NCBI GenBank assembly: GCA_016285645.1
Contig: JAEERC010000051.1
Span: 56,568-120,567 of the forward strand
Direction of reading: 5' to 3'
Source: Clostridiaceae bacterium
GTDB taxonomy: Bacteria > Bacillota > Clostridia > Oscillospirales > Acutalibacteraceae
Length of the DNA: 64,000 nucleotides
Shown here: piece by piece, positions 48,925 to 58,296 of the stretch
Layout: each line of letters begins with the position of its first letter
Position numbering within the stretch: the stretch's first letter is position 1
Notes under the pieces: model-generated
The model's database searches: none
Seen by the model: the letters and a program-made list of their open reading frames with translations, nothing else
Told to the model about the DNA's origin: nothing
Translations under genes and position numbers: made by a program

Positions 48925-49248
48925 TTAAAGTTTGCGGAACTGCTCGACGTCGATTACGAACACGGTCGCTCCGCCTACTGTTATTTCAATGGGATTGGAG
49001 GTGAGGCTCAGCTCGCTCGATGTCACCATGGGGGCAACAATCTTTTTGCGGCTTGAGGAAAACTCGCCGAGTATCCGCATAACATCGTCAACCTTGCTCT
49101 CCTCAACGCCTATGAGAAGCGTCACATTGCCCGCGCGGAGAAAGCCGCCCGAGGTGGAGAGTTTTGTGGCGTAAAAGCCGTTACGGGCAAGACCGTCAAG
49201 CACATTGGCGCTGTCGTCGCTGCCGATAATCGCAATGACAAGTTTCAT
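48925..49248 (-). CDS. darA: PII-like cyclic-di-AMP receptor (DarA/PstA type)
   Basis: MKLVIAIIGSDDSANVLDGLARNGFYATKLSTSGGFLRAGNVTLLIGVEESKVDDVM. Confidence 0.92.
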   Translation of the reverse strand: MKLVIAIIGSDDSANVLDGLARNGFYATKLSTSGGFLRAGNVTLLIGVEESKVDDVMRILGEFSSSRKKIVAPMVTSSELSLTSNPIEITVGGATVFVIDVEQFRKL

Positions 49249-49260
49249 AAGAGCACTCCT

Positions 49261-50061
49261 TTAATCTTTTTCGAGAATCGCAATATTCCGTTCGATTACT
49301 TTTTTGCCGCGCCATTCGTAAGCCCTGCCGCTGATTTCACAGCCGCTTTCAACCCTGGGCACGGCGCTTTCGATAAATTCCTTTATTTCGGAGAGAGCGG
49401 CTTTTCTGTTCATCGGGCAGACCGTCTGGCAGATATCGCACCCCCAGGCGCAGCCGCTGTCTTTTATCAGTTTTTCCTCTTCGGGCGTGAGTTCGCCCTT
49501 TTTCTGATTTATAGCCGAAAGGCATTTTGACGGGTCGGGACCTCTGTCGCCTATGGCGTGGGTCGGACACGCCTCACGGCATTTGCCGCATCGCGCGCAG
49601 AATTTCACTTCACTGCCCGTGCATTCAAGGGGGAGGGTTGTGACTATTTCGCCGATGAAGACATAGGTGCCGTATTTTTCGTGGATGAAAAGCGAGTTTT
49701 CGCCCATCACGCCCAGACCGCTGAGCAGAGCGGCGGAAACCTCGGGAATCGGGGAATTGTCTGTAAAGGTGACGAACTTGTCATCGGGAAACAGTTCCCG
49801 CAATTCCTCAACCGCCTTCTGCAGGCGGGAATTGATAACCGTGTGGTAATCGCTTACCACGGCGTATTTTGAAATGTTGGAGTTTTCGTAGTTTTCCTCG
49901 CTTAAAAGATAGGGGAAAACCGCGGTGATAACCCGTTTCGCGTCTTCGGGCAGGCGGCTTTTCGCGCGGCAGTCTATAAGCCGTGAGCGCAGCGCCTCAA
50001 AATCGCAGACGCCCCAGGACGGAGCGGCGCTGTCCATAACGCGGGCTATTTTTTTATTCAT
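49261..50061 (-). CDS. Epoxyqueuosine reductase-like 4Fe-4S double-cluster protein
   Basis: CARCGKCREACPTHAIGDRG ... GCDICQTVCPMN. Confidence 0.8.
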   Translation of the reverse strand: MNKKIARVMDSAAPSWGVCDFEALRSRLIDCRAKSRLPEDAKRVITAVFPYLLSEENYENSNISKYAVVSDYHTVINSRLQKAVEELRELFPDDKFVTFTDNSPIPEVSAALLSGLGVMGENSLFIHEKYGTYVFIGEIVTTLPLECTGSEVKFCARCGKCREACPTHAIGDRGPDPSKCLSAINQKKGELTPEEEKLIKDSGCAWGCDICQTVCPMNRKAALSEIKEFIESAVPRVESGCEISGRAYEWRGKKVIERNIAILEKD

Positions 50062-51008
50062 ATAACCGAAGCCACCCCCATAATCAAGGGTATGGTGATT
50101 ATCGACATAAGACTCACGGAGGACACAACCTGCGAGGCAAGCCCCGTATCGCGCCCGTATTTAGCCGAGAACAGAACCGTGTTGTTCGCCGGTGGAGCCG
50201 AGGCGCTTAGAACGATTGTTGAGAACAGCGCGCCGGAAAGGCCGAATACTTTACACACCCCGAGCATAATTGCGGGCAGAAGCAGAAGCTTGAGCCCCGC
50301 CACGGCGGGTATTCTCGCGTTTCTGAGCATCGCTCTGAAATCCGAATGAGCCATATATGTTCCGAACATAAGCATCGCGAGCGGTGTATTGAGCGAGGCG
50401 ATGTATGTTACGGGCTGCAGTATGATTGACGGCATATGCACATTGAGAAGATAGAACGGAAGGCCGATTATAACGGCTATCACGCCGGGGTTCAGGATAA
50501 TCTTTTTGACATCTATGCCGACCTTGCCGTTTTCGCCCTTGTCCATAACGGTTATGCCGTGGGTAAAACTGAAAATCTGGAATGTGATAATTACCGCCGA
50601 GGTGTAGAAAACGCCTTCGCTGCCGATGAGCGCGCTCGCGAGCGGCAGACCCATATATCCGCAGTTGCCGTACGCGCAGGCGTATTTGTAAACAGCCGCC
50701 TTTTCCTTGTCACAGCGGCGGAATGAGAGTGTGCTTATAACAGCGGCAATGCCGTGCATTATCATGCCCATACCCATTGCCACAAACAGTTTTTTTGCCG
50801 TGTCGGACGAATATTCAAGTGTAAAGAATGATTCGATTATTTTCGCGGGTGTGATGATATAGAAGAGCAGGTCCGTGCATCTGAGCGCGGCTTTTTCGGT
50901 GAAAACACCTGCCTTGTCGGTTATAAAACCGACGGCAACCATTATGTATAAAATACATACCTGAGTTGCCGCAAGCTTCATTACACCCGCCATTTCGGCA
51001 AAGTTCAT
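50058..51008 (-). CDS. AEC-family (auxin efflux carrier) transporter
   Basis: 10-TM-type ORF; YGNCGYMGLPLASALIG; SAPPANNTVLFSAKYGRD. Confidence 0.88.
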   Translation of the reverse strand: MNFAEMAGVMKLAATQVCILYIMVAVGFITDKAGVFTEKAALRCTDLLFYIITPAKIIESFFTLEYSSDTAKKLFVAMGMGMIMHGIAAVISTLSFRRCDKEKAAVYKYACAYGNCGYMGLPLASALIGSEGVFYTSAVIITFQIFSFTHGITVMDKGENGKVGIDVKKIILNPGVIAVIIGLPFYLLNVHMPSIILQPVTYIASLNTPLAMLMFGTYMAHSDFRAMLRNARIPAVAGLKLLLLPAIMLGVCKVFGLSGALFSTIVLSASAPPANNTVLFSAKYGRDTGLASQVVSSVSLMSIITIPLIMGVASVI

Positions 51009-51013
51009 ATTAT

Positions 51014-51979
51014 TCAGCCGTTAACCTCTTCGTTTTCCGCCTGTTCCTGCGCCTGCGCCTGAGCGAGTGCCTCTTCCCTGTCGTCGGCGTTTCCGCCTAT
51101 CCAGCCGATTCTCGTGAATATAATCGACATCACGAAAAGAGCCGTGGCGAGGTCGCAGTAATCAGCGGAGGAACCCGAATAGATGAGTTCTTTTCTGCCG
51201 AGAACGAACATAAGGAAACGGGGAACGAAGCAGAGGAGCGCGAGCACCGCCGCGGGCAGGCCGAAGCCCACAAGCTTCCAGTCAAGGCCTCTGGACTCAA
51301 CCTTCGAGTTGAGCTGAGCGAACGCCATAAAGAATATGAGCATGAACGCGAGCATAAGGAGGTCGAGAATGATATCCGAAACCTTGATGTAGGAAATGGC
51401 GATTGTGAAACGGAAAACGAGGCGCAGCATAAACCACACAACGGGAGCGACGGAAATGATTTTGTATTCCGAAGCGTTTGTTGCGCCCGAAAGCATGCTG
51501 ATACCGAAAACAACGAAATAGATTGCGGCGAGCACCGCGAAGACCGACTGCGCTATGAGAACATAGACGGAGACCTTTGTCATATCGCTGGTTTCGGGGG
51601 AGTATGTGAGAATCGTGTTGAGATCGACAGCCGCGTTGTAGAGAATGGACACGGCGGTGAGGAAGGCGATTATGCCCTGAACCGGTCTTTTCTGAGCGAT
51701 TCTGTCATAGCCGAGCTCTTTTTTGTAGAGCAGGGCGGCCGCGAGCGAGATTACTACACCCGCGCCGATAACGCCGTAAAGCACATAGATAAGCGGGTTT
51801 GTGGGGTCAATGAAGAAGCCGGTCTCGTCCGCTTTGATGTTCGTAAGGAACTGATAAGTGCGAAGGGGAAGAGTGACAACTGCCACAAGGCAGAACGCTA
51901 TTGTTGAAATAAGGAATCCGACATTGCGATTTTTTTCCATTTCAAAGTACCACCAATCTGATTTATTTTCTTTCCTCAA
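51014..51979 (-). CDS. Polytopic membrane protein of unknown function
   Basis: Approximately 8-9 hydrophobic segments; overlaps the end of the citrate synthase gene. Confidence 0.6.
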   Translation of the reverse strand: MRKENKSDWWYFEMEKNRNVGFLISTIAFCLVAVVTLPLRTYQFLTNIKADETGFFIDPTNPLIYVLYGVIGAGVVISLAAALLYKKELGYDRIAQKRPVQGIIAFLTAVSILYNAAVDLNTILTYSPETSDMTKVSVYVLIAQSVFAVLAAIYFVVFGISMLSGATNASEYKIISVAPVVWFMLRLVFRFTIAISYIKVSDIILDLLMLAFMLIFFMAFAQLNSKVESRGLDWKLVGFGLPAAVLALLCFVPRFLMFVLGRKELIYSGSSADYCDLATALFVMSIIFTRIGWIGGNADDREEALAQAQAQEQAENEEVNG

Positions 51980-53324
51980 TGGGAATATATTTGCCGGGTT
52001 TTGCCACGCTCTTGTAGGCGGGGCGGATTATCCTGTTGCCCGTGAGAAGCTCCTCCATGCGGTGGGCGGACCAGCCCGCCATACGCGCCACGGTGAAAAT
52101 CGGGGTGAACAGGTCCTCGGGAATCTGAAGCACACGGTAAACGAGACCGGAATAGAGGTCAACGTTCGCGCACATCGCCTTGCCGCTGCCCTTTATTGCG
52201 CGGAAGACTTCGGGGGTCAGGCGCTCTATGGCGTCGAGCAGAAGGAAATCCTCCTCGTATTCCGTGCCGGTGCAGAACTGCTTCGCGCGGGATTTGAGAA
52301 TAACCGCTCTCGGGTCGGAAAGGGTGTAAACCGCGTGACCCATACCGTAGATGAGACCGGAGCCGTCGCCCGCCTCCTTGCGGACTATTTTCGCGAGATA
52401 GTCGGCTATCTGACCGTCGTTGTAAACATCGGTTATCTCTTCGCGCATAAGGCGCGTCATTTCGGTAACCTTGATGTTCGCGCCGCCGTGCCGCGGACCC
52501 TTGAGAGCACCTATGCCCGCCGCTATGGCGGAGTAAGTGTCCGTTCCGCTCGAGGTGAGAACGCGGGTGGCGAAGGTTGAGTTGTTGCCGCCGCCATGCT
52601 CGGCGTGAACCATAAGGCAGGTGTCGAGCAGTTTCGCCTCGTCGTCGGCGTAACCGGGCCTTATCGCGTCAAGAATCGACTGCGCCGTTGTGTGACCGGG
52701 CACCGTGGGCGAAATCGACATTGTCTGTTTGTAATAAGTGCGGCGCTTTACCTGGTAGGCGTTGCCCATTATTTCGGGCATCTTCGCGAGAATCTGCAAG
52801 CACTGGCGCAGAACATTGCGCAGGGTGGTTTCGTCGGGGTTGCTGTCGTATGAATAGAGGGCGAGCACCGAACGCGCCATCTTGTTCATAATGTCCGGCG
52901 AGGGCGCCTTCATAATCATATCCTCTATGAAATCGTCGGGAAGTTCCCTGTTGTCGCTTAAAAGTTTCGTGAAGCCCTCAAGTTGCTCTTTTGTGGGCAG
53001 CGAACCGAAAATCAGGAGCCAGACTATTTCCTCATAGCCGAAGCGGTTCTCCGCCTCACAGCCCTCAACGACATATTTCATATTGATTCCGCGGAAACGC
53101 AGGCGGCCTTCACGGGGAACGGTTTCGCCGTCGTCTATGTAGTAGCCCTCAACGTTGCACACGCTTGTAAGCCCCGCCATAACGCCGGTGCCGTCGGAAT
53201 TGCGCAGCCCGCGCTTTATGTTGAACATGTCGTAGTCGGCTGTGTCAACCTTGGTGTTCTGCTCAATCTGTTCGCACAGGTCGTCGAGGTGAATCGTTGC
53301 GCTGCTTTTGTATTCTATATCCAA
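51963..53324 (-). CDS. Citrate synthase
   Basis: LRFRGINMKYVVEGCEAENRFGYEEIVWLLIFGSLP; VHAEHGGGNNSTFATRVLTSSGTD; GPRHGGAN. Confidence 0.93.
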   Translation of the reverse strand: MDIEYKSSATIHLDDLCEQIEQNTKVDTADYDMFNIKRGLRNSDGTGVMAGLTSVCNVEGYYIDDGETVPREGRLRFRGINMKYVVEGCEAENRFGYEEIVWLLIFGSLPTKEQLEGFTKLLSDNRELPDDFIEDMIMKAPSPDIMNKMARSVLALYSYDSNPDETTLRNVLRQCLQILAKMPEIMGNAYQVKRRTYYKQTMSISPTVPGHTTAQSILDAIRPGYADDEAKLLDTCLMVHAEHGGGNNSTFATRVLTSSGTDTYSAIAAGIGALKGPRHGGANIKVTEMTRLMREEITDVYNDGQIADYLAKIVRKEAGDGSGLIYGMGHAVYTLSDPRAVILKSRAKQFCTGTEYEEDFLLLDAIERLTPEVFRAIKGSGKAMCANVDLYSGLVYRVLQIPEDLFTPIFTVARMAGWSAHRMEELLTGNRIIRPAYKSVAKPGKYIPIEERK

Positions 53325-53465
53325 TATTACGCCTCCTTTACCGGGGAAATGAGCGCTCTGAAAAAACGCAGATTGCTTTTTGGTAATAATATAGGAATTC
53401 TAATTATACACCGCATTAATTAAAAAAGTCAAGATTATAATAATATAAAAAATATTACATTACTC

Positions 53466-53516
53466 TTGACATTGCGGCGGTAAAAATTTACAATTATTTA
53501 GATTGTAAAAATTTAC
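53466..53516 (+). promoter_or_regulatory. alr promoter with duplicated GTAAAAATTTAC element
   Basis: TTGACA (53466-53471)-17 nt-TACAAT (53489-53494); GTAAAAATTTAC at 53480-53491 and 53505-53516. Confidence 0.65.
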
Positions 53517-53528
53517 GGAGGAACCGTT

Positions 53529-54704
53529 TTGAAAAAATATTTCAGAAGAACCTGGCTTGATATTGACACCGAAGCCCTGCGTGACAACTACGGGGCTATC
53601 GCCTCGCGCCTCAGGGAGGGAACGCAGATTATGGCGGTCGTAAAGGCGGACGCCTACGGCCACGGAGTGGAGCACATTGTAAAGGAACTTGCAAAATGCG
53701 GGTGCTCCTGGTTTGCCGTTTCCAATCTTGAGGAGGCGATGCAGGTCAAGAACAGCGAGCCCGACTCCTGCGTGCTCATCCTCGGCTATACTCCGCCCGA
53801 GTACGCCGTACAGCTCGCGTTAAACGGCATTTCACAGGCGGTATTCAACCCCGAATACGCCGAAGCGCTCGCCGAAAACGCCCGCGAAAACGGCGTTGAA
53901 GTGCGCATTCACATAAAAGTCGATACCGGTATGAGCCGTCTCGGCTTTGCTTATCAGGACAGCGAGAAGGACTCGGGCGCGGTCGAACTCATAGCGGACG
54001 CGTGCCGCCTTGAGGGGCTTTATCCCGAGGGCATTTTCACCCATTTCGCCTGCGCGGACGAGGAGAACGGCGAGGTGTTCACCCGCCTGCAGTACGACCT
54101 CTTCCTCGGGCTGATTCACGGCGTTGAGGAGGCGGGAGTCACCTTCGAACTGCGCCACTGCTGCAACTCGGCTGCCACGGTGATTTATCCCGAAATGCAG
54201 CTCGATATGGTGCGCCCCGGCATTATCCTCTACGGTCTTGCCCCTTCGGAGTTTATCGGCAGAAGCATAAAACTCAAACCCGTAATGCAGATGAAAACCG
54301 TGGTTTCAATGGTCAAGGAAATCCCCGAAGGCACTCCCGTAAGTTACGGCAGAACCTTCATAAGCGACAGGGCCATGAAAATAGCCACCGTGCCCGTCGG
54401 CTACGCGGACGGGCTGCCCCGCAATCTTTCGGGCAAAATGAAAATGACCGTGGGCGGCGTGCAGGTGCCTGTTGTGGGCAGAATCTGCATGGATCAGTGC
54501 ATGCTCGATGTTACGGGAATCGAAAACGTGAGCGAGGGCATGACCGTTACAGTTTTCGGCAGTAAAAACACGGTTGACGACATCGCGGAAAACGCGAATG
54601 TTATAAACTACGAAATAATATGCGGAATCAACAAGCGCGTGCCGAGAGTTTACCTCGAGGACGGCGGCGTGGTTGCCATTTCCGACTATCTCGAAACAAA
54701 ATAA
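53529..54704 (+). CDS. alr: Alanine racemase
   Basis: AVVKADAYGHGVEHI, RPGIILYGLAP, GRICMDQCMLDVT; TTG start after GGAGG. Confidence 0.96.
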   Translation: MKKYFRRTWLDIDTEALRDNYGAIASRLREGTQIMAVVKADAYGHGVEHIVKELAKCGCSWFAVSNLEEAMQVKNSEPDSCVLILGYTPPEYAVQLALNGISQAVFNPEYAEALAENARENGVEVRIHIKVDTGMSRLGFAYQDSEKDSGAVELIADACRLEGLYPEGIFTHFACADEENGEVFTRLQYDLFLGLIHGVEEAGVTFELRHCCNSAATVIYPEMQLDMVRPGIILYGLAPSEFIGRSIKLKPVMQMKTVVSMVKEIPEGTPVSYGRTFISDRAMKIATVPVGYADGLPRNLSGKMKMTVGGVQVPVVGRICMDQCMLDVTGIENVSEGMTVTVFGSKNTVDDIAENANVINYEIICGINKRVPRVYLEDGGVVAISDYLETK

Positions 54705-54714
54705 GGAGAAGAAT

Positions 54715-55251
54715 ATGAAAAGAAAAATACCGTTTTTTTCGATTCTCGGCTGTATAAGCGGCGTGGCGAGCGTTGTGGCGGGCTTCGTGCTCGGTCAGAG
54801 CGTAAAAAACATCTCGCTTGATATCGCGGAGAATGGAATCACCCCCGCAAACGGCATCGGAGGCGAAGGACTGTTCGACTTTGTGTCACAGGTTCTGACC
54901 ACCGTTTTTCAGTCGCTCACGACCATTGAACAGACCGTCGAAAAGAACACTCAGATGGTCGCGAAGTTAGTCGATGTGTGCGGCAAGGGCTTCGGTCTTC
55001 TGCTCATTTTCTTCGGTCTTTTCACGATTTGCCTTTTTGGTTCCAAAATAGAAAAATCGCTAAGGGCTCCGACACCTCCGTTCCCCGGAACGCCTGCAAT
55101 AACAGGGATTAACGATTCTTCCGTTCCCGCTTGTGAGCCGCAGTTCAATTCCGCGGCGCCCTCACCCGAACAGAATTCTTATCCGCCCGCGCCCTCGCCG
55201 GCGCCCGAAGATTCCGTTTTTTCTCAAACGGAAAATCCCGGAGAACAATAA
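54715..55251 (+). CDS. Small membrane protein, Pro-rich C-terminus
   Basis: MKRKIPFFSILGCISGVASVVAGFVLG plus second TM; AAGGAG RBS. Confidence 0.6.
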   Translation: MKRKIPFFSILGCISGVASVVAGFVLGQSVKNISLDIAENGITPANGIGGEGLFDFVSQVLTTVFQSLTTIEQTVEKNTQMVAKLVDVCGKGFGLLLIFFGLFTICLFGSKIEKSLRAPTPPFPGTPAITGINDSSVPACEPQFNSAAPSPEQNSYPPAPSPAPEDSVFSQTENPGEQ

Positions 55252-55365
55252 AGTCAAACACAATAAAAAACAAGTGTTTACAAGCGGCGCAGAATTAACA
55301 AATTGCTTACAATTTATTTTGTATTAATTCATAATTGTTTAACATTTGGCGGTTACAATCAGATT

Positions 55366-55412
55366 GTACTCAACAGAGGGAGCCGCACCCTCGAGTACGA
55401 GCACGAAAGTGC
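55366..55412 (+). ncRNA. Candidate structured leader upstream of asnA
   Basis: GTACTC-aaca-GAGGG-loop-CCCTC-GAGTAC coaxial stem, then GCAC-GAAA-GTGC tetraloop hairpin. Confidence 0.45.
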
Positions 55413-55443
55413 AAATACCCCTCCTCAATTCAACCCTATTAAG

Positions 55444-55473
55444 AAAAGACGCCTCACCGCAGAGGCGTCTTTT
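55444..55473 (+). terminator. Terminator hairpin upstream of asnA
   Basis: AAAAGACGCCTC ACCGCA GAGGCGTCTTTT, perfect 12-bp stem. Confidence 0.8.
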
Positions 55474-55556
55474 CGACTTTTTGAAATTTTTTCTTGAAAA
55501 CGATTTTTCACTGTGTTATTATTACAAAGTAATTTTTTTCTAAGGAGTGGCAGTGC

Positions 55557-56567
55557 GTGTACAATCTCACCATACCCGAGGGCTACAAATCCGCTCTTGA
55601 TGTAAGACGGACTCAGATAGCCATCAAAAAAATCAAGGATTATTTCGAGCGCGATATAGCGGTTCAGCTTGAACTCATGCGTGTGTCGGCGCCTCTTTTT
55701 GTTGACCGTGATTCCGGCCTCAACGACACCCTCAACGGAGTTGAGCGCCCTGTCGCCTTCGACATCAAGGATTATGACGGCAAAGATTTTGAAATAGTTC
55801 AGTCGCTCGCGAAATGGAAAAGATACGCTCTCAAGAAATACAATGTAAAATCGGGCGAGGGTATCTATACCGATATGAACGCCATTCGCCGCGACGAGGA
55901 TGTTGACAATCTGCATTCCGTTTTTGTGGACCAGTGGGACTGGGAAAAGCGCATTGAAAAAAGCGAGAGAACAGAGGAGACACTTAAAAAGACGGTTCGT
56001 CTCATCTACAGTTCGCTTCGCCATACCGAGCGCTATGTGGCGAGAGATTACGACTTTTTCGAGCGTTTTCTTCCCGAGGACATATTCTTTATCACAACTC
56101 AGGAACTTGAGGATATGTACCCCTCGCTTACTCCCAAGGAGAGGGAAAACGCGATAGCCCGCGAGAAAAAAGCGGTTTTCATTATGAAAATAGGCGGAGC
56201 GCTTAAATCCGGCGCCATACACGACGGCAGAGCCCCCGACTACGACGACTGGGAACTGAACGGCGATATAGTCGTATATTACCCCGTGCTCGATATGGCT
56301 TTTGAACTTTCGTCAATGGGCATAAGAGTTGATGAGGAATCGCTCGCGAAGCAGCTCGAAATCCGCGGCTGCCCCGAGCGTAAGGAACTTCCCTTCCACA
56401 AGGCGCTTCTCAACGGTGAGCTGCCCTATTCAATCGGCGGCGGCATCGGTCAGAGCAGAATGTGCATGTTCTTCCTTCGCAAGGCGCACATCGGCGAAGT
56501 GCAGGCGTCTGTCTGGCCTGAAGAAATGGTCAGGGAATGCGAAGCGGCTGGAATTAATCTTTTATAA
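55557..56567 (+). CDS. asnA: Aspartate--ammonia ligase
   Basis: MRVSAPLFVDRDSGLNDTLNGVERPVAFDIKD ... GGGIGQSRMCMFFLRKAHIGEVQASVWPEEM; GTG start. Confidence 0.96.
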   Translation: MYNLTIPEGYKSALDVRRTQIAIKKIKDYFERDIAVQLELMRVSAPLFVDRDSGLNDTLNGVERPVAFDIKDYDGKDFEIVQSLAKWKRYALKKYNVKSGEGIYTDMNAIRRDEDVDNLHSVFVDQWDWEKRIEKSERTEETLKKTVRLIYSSLRHTERYVARDYDFFERFLPEDIFFITTQELEDMYPSLTPKERENAIAREKKAVFIMKIGGALKSGAIHDGRAPDYDDWELNGDIVVYYPVLDMAFELSSMGIRVDEESLAKQLEIRGCPERKELPFHKALLNGELPYSIGGGIGQSRMCMFFLRKAHIGEVQASVWPEEMVRECEAAGINLL

Positions 56568-56573
56568 TAACGG

Positions 56574-56602
56574 AAAAAAGGGACTTTCGCAGTCCCTTTT
56601 TT
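56574..56602 (+). terminator. Terminator hairpin
   Basis: AAAAAAGGGACT TTCGC AGTCCCTTTTTT. Confidence 0.8.
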
Positions 56603-56621
56603 GATACAAAGGTGTGATTGA

Positions 56622-58238
56622 ATGAACATAACAAAACCCGCGCGCGGGTCATCTCCCGCGCCCGACCATATTATGCTGAGCATCTGCGGCGACTCCCGTT
56701 ACACAATGGCGGTGACCTGGCGTACAAGCACGGACACGGCGGACGGCTATGTCGAATACCGCGCGGCAGACGGGAAAACAATGAGACGCGACAGCGAAAA
56801 CTCCGTTTTCAAAAGCGATATCGATGAAAGCGTGATGCACTGGGCAAAACTTGAAAACCTCACGCCCGGCACAAAATATTACTACACCTGCGGCGATGAA
56901 AAGAACAGAAGCGGGGAGTTCTCGTTTGAAACCCAGGGCGAAAATGTTGAAAAATTCACCTTCCTCGCCGTTGCCGATTTCCAGAAGGGCGAGCCGCACG
57001 ACCTGCCCGACTATTCCCACGCGGGAAAACTTTTCAAAAAGGTTCTCGCGGATTATCCGGAAATAAAATTCATTCTCAGCGCGGGCGACAGCACCGACTG
57101 CGGTCAGCACGAGCAGCAGTGGAACGGAATGTTTGAGGGGCTGAGAGGCGTGATTGAGAGCGTGCCGTTTATGATGGCTCTCGGCAACCACGACAACCGC
57201 GGCTTTGCCGACTATGAAAAGGGCGAGGGCAGATACTACGCCGAGCCGGCGGAATTCTTTGTGAATCAGTTCCGCGGGTCCTACCCCGACAACGGAGCCG
57301 AGAACTGGAAAACCGAGAATTACTCCTTCGATTTCGGCCCCGCCCACTTCATAATTTTCAGCATAAACGGTCCCGAAGAGACCGACGAATGGGCAAAAAA
57401 AGATCTTGAAAATACTGGTAAAAACTGGAAAATAGGAACCTATCATTTTCCGATTTATTACTCGGGAACGGACTGCGAAAACGACGACGCCTACCCGCAT
57501 ATGAGAGGCAGCATGGAACTGTGCGATCTGATGCTTTCGGGGCACGAACACAACTTTTCGAGAAGTTTTCCGATAAGGAACGAGGAACTGTTCGACCGCC
57601 CGTCGCAGGGCACGGTCCACTATATGCTCGGCAACGGCAACTGCAATCCTCCCGGGTCGAGAACAGTGCCTAAAATCTGGCACTGCGCCTTCTTTCCGCA
57701 GGAGGAAAATGTCAGCGCGTTCGCGATAATCGAGGTTGAAAAAGACAAACTGACTCTGACCGAAATGCTCGACGACGGCAGGATTGTCGACAAATGTGTA
57801 ATCGACAGAAAAAACGATGTGATTCTGCCCTATGCCGTCGCCCCGAGATTCAACCGCCCGAGAATGATGTTCAAGGGTATGGATCCCGGTCTCGCCCAGG
57901 TCGATGTGCCGCCCGAAAACAAAAACGGCGTGTGGTACATCGCGGGGGCGGTGCTCGCCTCATTTATCGGAGCGGATGTTCTGCGCGGGGAGGGGAGCGT
58001 AAAAATCTCGCTTTACGGGCACACCGCGGAGTTCGTTCTCGGCAGTGACTCGGCTCAGACGGAAAAAGGCGTTCTCCCGCTCGGCGGCGAGGTTTACAAA
58101 GGCGCGAGAGGGCAGCTGTATATCCCCGCGGACGGCTTCGCGAAAGCGTTCGGAATGAAATGGTGCTACAGCGCGCGCAACAATTTTCTCTCATTCGAGC
58201 ACGAAAGCGAATCGCATCCCGTTCCTTTTCAGCCCTGA
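56622..58238 (+). CDS. Purple-acid-phosphatase-like metallophosphoesterase with C-terminal copper-amine-oxidase-N-like domain
   Basis: FN3-like N-terminus, VADFQKGEPHD, SAGDSTDCGQHEQQW, ALGNHDNRG, GTYHFPIY, LSGHEHNFSRSFP; YIPADGFAKAFGMKWCYSARNNFLSFE. Confidence 0.85.
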   Translation: MNITKPARGSSPAPDHIMLSICGDSRYTMAVTWRTSTDTADGYVEYRAADGKTMRRDSENSVFKSDIDESVMHWAKLENLTPGTKYYYTCGDEKNRSGEFSFETQGENVEKFTFLAVADFQKGEPHDLPDYSHAGKLFKKVLADYPEIKFILSAGDSTDCGQHEQQWNGMFEGLRGVIESVPFMMALGNHDNRGFADYEKGEGRYYAEPAEFFVNQFRGSYPDNGAENWKTENYSFDFGPAHFIIFSINGPEETDEWAKKDLENTGKNWKIGTYHFPIYYSGTDCENDDAYPHMRGSMELCDLMLSGHEHNFSRSFPIRNEELFDRPSQGTVHYMLGNGNCNPPGSRTVPKIWHCAFFPQEENVSAFAIIEVEKDKLTLTEMLDDGRIVDKCVIDRKNDVILPYAVAPRFNRPRMMFKGMDPGLAQVDVPPENKNGVWYIAGAVLASFIGADVLRGEGSVKISLYGHTAEFVLGSDSAQTEKGVLPLGGEVYKGARGQLYIPADGFAKAFGMKWCYSARNNFLSFEHESESHPVPFQP

Positions 58239-58296
58239 CTCTTGAAATCGGAATGAAAATGCGGTATAATAATACGAAGTGAACGGAGGTGCCGAT

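Noticed and set aside
50966-51907. 313-aa plus-strand ORF opposite a membrane protein
   Set aside because: Charged E/H/R-rich antisense translation of TM segments. The minus-strand frame overlaps the citrate synthase gene and is TM-like.
55366-55473. T-box leader for asnA
   Set aside because: No AGGGTGGnACCGCG antiterminator bulge or specifier-loop pattern could be seen.
56649-57683. 344-aa minus-strand ORF opposite the metallophosphoesterase
   Set aside because: Antisense shadow. The sense frame has full catalytic motifs.
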